Shown here piece after piece: positions 57,801 to 64,000 of a stretch of DNA of 64,000 nucleotides. The notes under the pieces are model-generated. The model did not search any database. It was not told the DNA's origin and saw nothing but the letters and a program-made list of their open reading frames with translations. How positions within the stretch are numbered: position 1 is the stretch's first letter; each line of letters starts with the position of its first letter. This DNA comes from Rapana venosa (Eukaryota > Mollusca > Gastropoda > Neogastropoda > Muricidae): positions 32,923,908 through 32,987,907 of the forward strand of contig CM054140.1 in NCBI GenBank assembly GCA_028751875.1, given 5' to 3'. Position numbers and translations under genes: made by a program.

Positions 57801-58080
57801 ACCTCCATCCTGGAACGTTCCAATGGAAGGTGCGGTTGTTGGTATTCCGGGCCTCAACCGATCCGGCATGTTGTCTTTTCTTGCAGTACTGTCCATGTTG
57901 GCATTTCTGTGGGTGTGGATTGCTTGGCGGCGCCCATCTCCTCTCCAAGCTGCTATTTGCTATTTGCCCATAACTGGGGATTTTTGGGTTGGGTTATCTC
58001 CCCACTGAGACAGGTAGTACTGGGCTACAGGTTACCAGTAGCAGAGGAACACCTCTGACTCTGACTCAACTATAGGTCAT
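54805..58080 (-). mobile_element. Full-length RTE-type non-LTR retrotransposon with TSD (inactive)
   Basis: A 10-bp direct repeat TATAGGTCAT (54805-54814 and 58071-58080) flanks a 3.26-kb element, 5' end at the right. The minus strand encodes an APE endonuclease with GTWN, LAEVRW, QVYAPTSD, GDWNAKIG, QIDYIL and GSDHDMV (57800-56990). A linker and an RT with AGFRPGRST, FIDFKKAFD (motif A), QQGCPLSP (motif B) and FADN (motif C) follow. The C-terminal block is KRRKLKWFGHTTRH. Endonuclease motifs are complete. Breaks: frameshifts near 57720, 57155 and 55205, stops near 56206 and 55904. Motif C reads FADN where RTEs have FADD, losing a catalytic aspartate. The 3' end is a TGAG repeat overlapping the end of the ORF. 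Confidence 0.9.
55197..57810 (-). pseudogene. RTE pol pseudogene (endonuclease and reverse transcriptase)
   Basis: Coding remnant of the element above. The longest pieces are 57152-57739 (endonuclease), 56346-57155 (endonuclease end and linker) and 55197-55901 (RT palm and thumb); the C-terminus continues at 54830-55195. Related proteins are often labelled craniofacial development protein 2-like because vertebrate CFDP2/BCNT captured an RTE endonuclease. No evidence of host use here. Confidence 0.85.
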
Positions 58081-58401
58081 ACATTTCTTAAATCATACTA
58101 AAATATTTTTATCTACCTTTTTCATTCATTTTCCTTGAAGAAAATAATTATATACTTTTGCTTACATTATTTCAGAGTTTGATTAACTTTTTTTTTCAAC
58201 AGTCATTTATTTTGTGGGGAAATTCCCTGGCAAATGGAGTTTTCTTAATAGGTGACTATGGGTCAATTACTTAATGAGGACATGCTCACAATCCCACACA
58301 TTTTGAAAGACTGTTTTTCTCAGGCTAACACAACAATGCTGCCAGGACTTTTTTCTTGACTGTGGTTGTATTAAGACAGGAAAAGGATTTTAGATATTGT
58401 T
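58081..58401. other. Spacer between two head-to-head RTE elements
   Basis: About 320 bp, A/T-rich, without recognised feature; the 5' ends of both elements face it. Confidence 0.5.
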
Positions 58402-58740
58402 GTCATTTTCAGGCCTCGCGCTGGGACTGCACGGCGTAGAGGCGCGTCTCCCGGGTGGCGGATGGGAGATTGCACCGTGGACCAACGCAGTCTAAGGGAA
58501 GGCCACCCTGACAGAAAACCACTGGCCCTCCATGTATGGGGGTTGGGCAGAAGGCCAACTACCTACTCCCGGAAAAAACCCCAAAGTTACAGAAACTATG
58601 AACATCACTTCAAATCAATCCCTGGGGAGAGCGGGGATCGCCGGCACTGGCATCATGACGACGATGGGTGAAAGCCTGCGGGAAGCTCACCGTCCGACAA
58701 GGTTCTTTGTTAGCCCCCAAAATACCCTTAACATCGGACA

Positions 58741-59298
58741 TTGGAATGTCAGAACAATGTACAGATCGCGAGAGAGATGACAGAATACCAACTGCACATT
58801 CTCGGAATCAGTGAGTGCAGATGGACAGGAGCTGGAAAAATTAAGCTAGCGTCAGGACAGACAGTGACCTACAGTGGAGATGAACAGCTACACGAGGGAG
58901 GAGTTGCCATCATGATGAGCCAGGACGCAGTGAAGTCTCTCATGGAATGGACACCAGTCAACAAGAGGATCATTATAGCAAGATTCTACTCCAAATACAG
59001 ACGGATGACAGTCATACAAGTGTACGCACCGCACAACGAGAGGGAAGACCAGGAAAAGGAGCAGTTCTACAACAACTCCAGGAAACAGTGGACGGGTGCA
59101 ACAAAACGACATCATCAACATCATGGAGATTTAAATGCAAAAGTGGGAAATGAAACACTGGATATGAAAGGACAATTGGGTACTCATGGACTTGGAGACA
59201 GAACGACAATGGAGAGAGCTATGCGAGTTAGCCAGCTGAATGGACTAGTTATCACAGGAACTCTATTCCCACACAAAGACATTCACAAAGCAACATGA
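58741..59298 (+). pseudogene. RTE endonuclease fragment
   Basis: Longest open piece of the element's pol (185 codons), with the RW, VYAP and GDLNAKVG endonuclease motifs. The domain start (HWNVRTM at 58741) is in another frame. Confidence 0.85.
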
Positions 59299-60065
59299 CA
59301 TCGGCGGAACGGAAGAGTGAAAAACCAATTGACCACCTATTGATCAGCGGACAGTAGAGATCATCAGTACAAGACTGCCGAGTACAGAGGGGAGCAGATG
59401 CCAACAGCGACCACTACCTGGTGAAGACGAGGATCAAGATATGACTCAGCTCACGCAGAAACAACAACAAAACCAAGACAAGACTGGATGTTGAACGACT
59501 GAAGGACGAAGATATAAGGAAGAAATTCTGCAATACAGTGAAGACCAAGCTTGAAGAGAACAGAACCGAAACTGAAGATGTAGAAGAGGTGTGGGAACAT
59601 CAGAAGATCGCCTACATCAAATCAGCAGAAGAGGTGCTTGGCTACAGAAAGGGGAAGAGCAAGACGTGGATCAGTGAGAACAGCTGGAAGCTGGTCGATG
59701 AGAGGAAGCGCATCAAGATCAGAATCAACAGTACACACTCGGAGAGGATACAGAACAGAATGAAGGAAGCATACAAGGAAAAAGACAAGGAGGTGAAAAG
59801 AAGCGTATAGAGAGGACAAGAGGAGATGGATGTCAGAAAAAGCAAGAGAGCGCAGAACACAGCAGAGAATGGGAGACAGAAAGAACTGTAACAGCATTGT
59901 GAAACAGCTCACCAAACAAGGCACTAGATCAGCAGCAGCAGTGAAAAGAATAAGAACGAGGAGGCTAAGAATCAAGAGGCCAGGCTGAGGAGATGGAGAG
60001 AACACTTCCAGGAAGTTCCAACACGGGATGCACCGAATGAACCACCACAAGATGACCAGGGGGAG

Positions 60066-60527
60066 GTGGAAGAACTAGACATCTCAGCAGAAGAACCAAC
60101 CATCCATGAAATCAAGAGAGCACTGAAGACCCTCAGGAACGGAAAAGCACCAGGAGCAGACCAGATCACAGCAGAGATGCTAAAAGCAGACATTGAACAG
60201 ACCAGCAAGGAACTGAAACAGATCTTTGACCTCATCTGGGAAAAGGAGACAGTACCAACACAGTGGACAAAAGGACTCATATGCAAGATTCCAAAGAAAG
60301 GAAATCTTCAGGAGTGTGGAAACTGGCGTGGGATTACACTACTACCCTTGGCCAGTAATATGCTCAGCAAGATCCTCATCAACAGAATACAAGAGGGAGT
60401 AGACGCATCTCTCAGAAAGGAACAAGCTGGATTTCGAAAGGGGAGGGAACTTTGCCAAATATTTATACTCAGGACATCTTGGAACAAGTCAACGATGGAA
60501 CGCGACACTGTACATTCACTTCATTGA
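60066..60527 (+). pseudogene. RTE reverse transcriptase fragment
   Basis: 153-codon open piece with the fingers-domain blocks KAPGADQI, NWRGITLL and AGFRKGR. The frame is lost just before motif A. Confidence 0.85.
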
Positions 60528-61629
60528 CTTTGAAAAGCCTTTGACTCCATACACCGAGACAGTCTCTGGATCATCATGTGTCAGTATGGAATCCACAGAA
60601 ACTCATCCAGATGGTCAGACAATGTACGAGGACTTTCAGTGCTTCCGTCATTGTTGACAACGAAACAACAGACTGGTTCCAGTGATTACCAGGTGAAAAC
60701 TGGGATGCTGCATGTCAGGATTCCTCTTCCTTCTCGTGATAGACTGGGTGATGAGAAAAACAGTGGAAGGCGAGAGAACTGGGATAAGATGGACTTCATG
60801 AACATGTTAGAAGACCCTTGACTTTGCAGACGACATCGCCCTCTTTCATCAACCATGGAGTTCATCTAACAACACAAAACTCAAGACTGAAGACAACGCA
60901 GCAAAGTTGGACTCAAGCTGAATGGACAGAAGTGCAAAAACCATGAAAGTAAACAGCAGGAGCATCGACGTCTCAGGGTTTGGAGATCAGGAAGTTGAAG
61001 AGGTGGAGAACTTCACCTATCTCGGAGCAAACGTCACCAAAGACAGAGGAGGAACAGCAGACGTCAAGAGAGAGTAGCACTGGCCAGTGCGCAGATGAAA
61101 CGATTATCCAACATCTGGCAAATGAGAGACTCGGCAGAAAAACCAAAGCATCCCTTTTCAAGAGCCTTGTTTTGTCAGTTCTTCTCTACGATGTGAGACC
61201 TGGAAATTAACGAAAGGAGAAGAAGAGAAACTAGACATTTTCCAACCAAATGTCTGAGGAGGATCTTCAAGATCCGATTGCAAGAACACATTTCCAACAA
61301 GACAGTCTTGAAATAGCAGGAGAGAAAAATCAGCCAGGAGATTAGAAGACGGAGATGGAACTGGATGGACATGTCCTAAGAAAGAGCAGGAGTGACGACT
61401 GTGCTGTTGCCCTCGGATGGACACCTGAAGGGAGAAGGAAAAGGGGACGCCCAAAAACAACATGACGACGAATGGTAGAAGTAGAGCGGAACGGCGCAGG
61501 CTGGAGCACGTGGAACGCCGCACGACGCACAGCTGCAGACCGGAACCAGTGGAGGAATGATGTTTGAGCCTTGTGTGCCTTCTGGCACAGAGAGAATTAA
61601 GGTTAAGGTAAGGTCATTTTCAGAGATAC

Positions 61630-61980
61630 TCAGATAGATTATTTAGATCTGAAGAAAATGCTTCGGCTTCAGAGGGCATATCCCCCTGACCCCCACTTTT
61701 TATGGGGGAAGGGGGTCACACCTCTCTCTTAGACTCATCCACTGTAATGTACCTAATTTTGAGCCTAAAAGGTTGATTACTTCATATTTGGCTCTATTAT
61801 TCATGTACCTTTAGCTTTCTTTGGGTGTACACTTAAATAGCTTTTAAACTCATAAGACAGGGGAAGGGGGTTGCTATGATTTATCACCATTTGGCAAAGA
61901 CTAGGATTTACATGCTGGCTGTGGTGAAAAAAAACACTGGAAAAAAAGTTTACAATTGGAATTAATAAAAAATTAAACCC
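61630..61980. other. Unique non-coding stretch
   Basis: No recognised feature. Confidence 0.4.
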
Positions 61981-61984
61981 TGTG

Positions 61985-62262
61985 CTTATACTGTGTGCAA
62001 GATGTTCTGAATATGTGTGTATGTGCTGACATGGGGCCTTGGTTTATTGTCTCATCCAAAGGACTTTCAGGGGAGTGGAGTCAGTATTGGTGGCTTATTG
62101 TCTCATCCTAAGGACTTTCAGGGGAGTCAAGTCATTTCTGATGTTAACTCCAGGGCAAAATCCTCTAAAACGGGTGCTTCTGTGGTGGCTCGATCCTGGG
62201 CCATCAGATCATGAGTGCAATGCTCTAACCCCAACAGCCTTAGGCTATCCTGCCCTATCCCA
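61985..62262 (-). mobile_element. SINE-B (minus) with an internal duplication
   Basis: GTGCAAGATGTTCTG, GACATGGGGCCTTGG and TTGATGTTAACTCCAGG-type blocks, head at the right (CTATCCTGCCC). A block of about 50 bp (TTATTGTCTCATCC(A/T)AAGG with ACTTTCAGGGGAGT) is present twice in direct tandem (62043-62091 and 62093-62140). Confidence 0.8.
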
Positions 62263-62334
62263 CCTCATTATAATTCCTGGTGGTGATGTGTATCCTGTCA
62301 GTGGTGAATGTGTCACACATTGTGTGTGAACAGG

Positions 62335-62500
62335 TCAGTGACATCAGGGTTCCTCCACCATGTTTCCCCAGCCTTGCCAGTGTCAAGGAAGAAGCCACCA
62401 GACTTCACCTCAGCCTGGGCCTTGGCTCGCGCTGCACTTCTCCTGAACAGTTTCCTCCTGCTGCTGCTGCGTCATGGATGGAGGATCAGGATCACTGCCA
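62335..62500 (+). CDS. Possible internal exon, unidentified
   Basis: A GC-richer 166-bp segment has an acceptor-like GTGTGTGAACAG before it and a donor-like CA|GTAAGT after it. It is open in two plus frames: one reads VSDIRVPPPCFPSLASVKEE and onward, the other ends in a leucine-rich hydrophobic stretch. No protein is recognised. Composition differs from the neighbouring A/T-rich DNA, which is the main argument for it; a chance match is quite possible. Confidence 0.28.
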
Positions 62501-62747
62501 GTAAGTGGAAAGAATAGCTGTCCCTGTGGAAATTGTACAGTGTCATTAAACTAGTATGTTTCTTCAGTTGGGGGAAATTTTATTTGCATTTTTCATCATC
62601 AGTGTTGACATCGTGAGAGCAGAAAATGTGATAATGTATGATGGGTTTTTTTTCATTTTAATTTAGTTGTGGCCCAGAAGTGTGTGACTGACATACATGT
62701 GCAGGGGGATGACTCAGAACAGTACATTGCCCATCAGTTGCTATTGT

Positions 62748-63085
62748 TGTGCGTTCCCCAGCTTTACACCCTGGGGGGTCACCCAGAACATGCACTCTGA
62801 CTCGCTCATCCCACCTGGGAATCACTGTGGGATAGGATGTACACCGGATTAGAAGTTTGTGTGTATGACTTTTCAAGTACCTCGCCATATAGGCAGCCAT
62901 ACTCTGACTTCAGAGGATATTTGCTCCTTTAACAATGAGAGTACAGGTTGTTATGTTAAGAGCTTATCATGGCTGAAGGCAATTTCAACACAACATTTTA
63001 CAACATAACAATATTTTAGTGTAGGCCTTGGCAATTAGCTGGCATCAATAACTGACACAGCTTTTGGCCTGGGCCAATGCCCATC
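62748..63085 (+). mobile_element. Rep-E, long copy
   Basis: Matches 42487-42840 nearly end to end, with a few small indels. The hairpin block is altered here (CTCCTTTAACAATGAGAG). Confidence 0.82.
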
Positions 63086-63127
63086 AGTGATTCCATTCCC
63101 ACACAGTCATTCACCTGACATCTGTGT

Positions 63128-63510
63128 ATGGTGGATCAGTGGTCTAGAGGTAATGCATCTGCCCAGAAGGCAAAAAGTTTGGGTTGAAAGTGCGCAATGG
63201 TTTGATCCTGTTTGGGCCTGAAACTTTTCCCCATCCATTAGACCATGTGTAGCGGTCTGGGTGCTAGTCTTTCAGATGAGGCTATAAACGAGGTCCTATG
63301 TATTACAAATATTTAGTGCACTTAAAAGAACCCACAGCAACAATAGAGTTGTCCCTGGCAAAATTATGTAGAAAAAAGCCCCTCTGATATGAAAACAAAT
63401 ACAGTTGCAGACAGGAAAAAAAAAGGGTGGCACTGCTCTTGTGGCCATGCGCTCTCCTTGGGAAGTGTAGCCCGAATTCCATGCAGGGAAATTTGCTATG
63501 ATTTAAAGTG
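63128..63510 (+). mobile_element. SINE-C, full-length copy
   Basis: The tRNA-like head has A box GGATCAGTGGTCTAGAGGTA and B box ATGGTTTGATCCTG. The centre is GATGAGGCTATAAACGAGGT; then AAAAGAACCCACAGCAACAA, GAGTTGTCCCTGGCAAAAT and CTCTTGTGGCCATGCGCTC. It ends in a hairpin-like CTCTCCTTGGGAAG and ATTTAAAGTGGTATACAACA. Fragments: 21880, 36865, 40725 (minus), 49040 (minus). Confidence 0.82.
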
Positions 63511-64000
63511 GTATACAACACAGACACAGACACACACACACAGAGTCTAAAATCACTTTATAGTGGATAGATGTTAGGAAAAGACAAATATCAACTCTAG
63601 GCTGAAGAAAAGGTAAAAAAACTTAAAACAAATCTAAATTAACAATTAATTGTCCCAAAATGTTCGCTCTTTATGCAAAAGATAAACGCTGCACGCTGAA
63701 TCAAGTAAAACAGCTAGATCACCTGTGGATATGAGCAAAAATTATAAAATTTTGAAGTTAAACATTTTAAAATTAGAATTTCTGCACTCATGTGCAATAG
63801 CTTCCACTTTTGGGGTATCTGTAATACTCTCTTCTTCTACCAAGCCGTGTATAACTAATATGGGGAAAACCCTCCACTTGGGTGGTCCAAGTGAGAGTAA
63901 AATCAGTTCCAGAACTGTGCGGATGAGGCCCACGTTTTCTGGAACTCCTGATTGGGCAGTAGCTCTCCCACCACCTGATGGTCAGGGTATATAGCCTTTC
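63511..64000. other. Window end; interspersed repeat at 63795-63910
   Basis: 63795-63910 shares blocks with 27190-27310. An 89-codon plus frame (63725-63994) overlaps it, but I recognise no protein. Cut by the window edge. Confidence 0.4.

Larger units (their letters stand above)
58402..61623 (+). mobile_element. Full-length RTE-type non-LTR retrotransposon with TSD (inactive), second family
   Basis: An 11-bp direct repeat GTCATTTTCAG (58402-58412 and 61613-61623) flanks a 3.2-kb element. After a GC-rich 5' leader, the plus strand encodes an endonuclease (HWNVRTM, GISECRWTG, QVYAPHNE, GDLNAKVG) and an RT with KAPGADQI, NWRGITLL, EQAGFRKGR, FIDFEKPFDS (motif A), a broken motif B near 60690 and FADDIALF (motif C, about 60826). 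A C-terminal GRPKTT/VEVER block follows. Frameshifts lie near 58765, 59295, 60480, 60690 and 61070 among others. The 3' end is an AAGGTTAAGGTAAGG short repeat. It differs in sequence from the neighbour at 54815-58070. Confidence 0.9.

Overview
This is eukaryotic, intron-bearing and repeat-dense DNA, most likely from a lophotrochozoan invertebrate; a marine mollusc, perhaps a gastropod, is my best guess. The guess rests on very abundant (CA)n/(CT)n microsatellites, several tRNA-derived SINE families, decayed RTE-, CR1/L2- and I-type non-LTR retrotransposons, and a short four-exon PMP22/claudin-type membrane gene. I see no bacterial operons, rRNA genes, CRISPR array or free-standing tRNA gene; the tRNA-like sequences are SINE heads.

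Layout. (1) 1-7783 and 11026-18770 are two nearly identical direct copies of one segment, offset by about 11,025 bp. Each carries the same decayed reverse transcriptase fragment, the same inverted pair of tRNA/5S-like SINEs and the same 5'-truncated RTE insertion with its target-site duplication. Both end in a 30-bp minisatellite, which is short in copy A and 2.2 kb long in copy B (18600-20850). (2) 20850-34900 holds simple repeats, SINEs and several local tandem arrays: 70-bp units at 26181, about 125-bp units at 31245, and 27/31-bp units at 31650-32440. (3) 34937-38781 is the one protein-coding gene I can reconstruct, a 166-residue four-transmembrane protein of the PMP22/EMP/claudin superfamily with coding exons 35069-35267, 37127-37264 and 38618-38781. 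(4) 38782-46000 is its downstream region, with SINEs and small tandem arrays. (5) 46240-61612 is a graveyard of non-LTR retrotransposons: an I-type element with RNase H interrupted by a SINE, a CR1/L2-like element, and two essentially full-length RTE elements lying head to head, each with a recognisable target-site duplication. (6) 61613-64000 holds further SINEs and one possible unassigned exon.

The most interesting points are these. The last claudin-like intron starts with a (CA)n tract and ends with a (TG)n tract, so its two ends could pair and bridge the splice sites. A SINE family fuses a tRNA-like A box to a 5S rRNA-like internal promoter. A hairpin-bearing minisatellite appears to have grown from the 3' part of an unclassified interspersed repeat. 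The 11-kb duplication breaks inside a minisatellite and may be real or an assembly artefact. All sequence-similarity statements come from reading by eye; no database search was possible.
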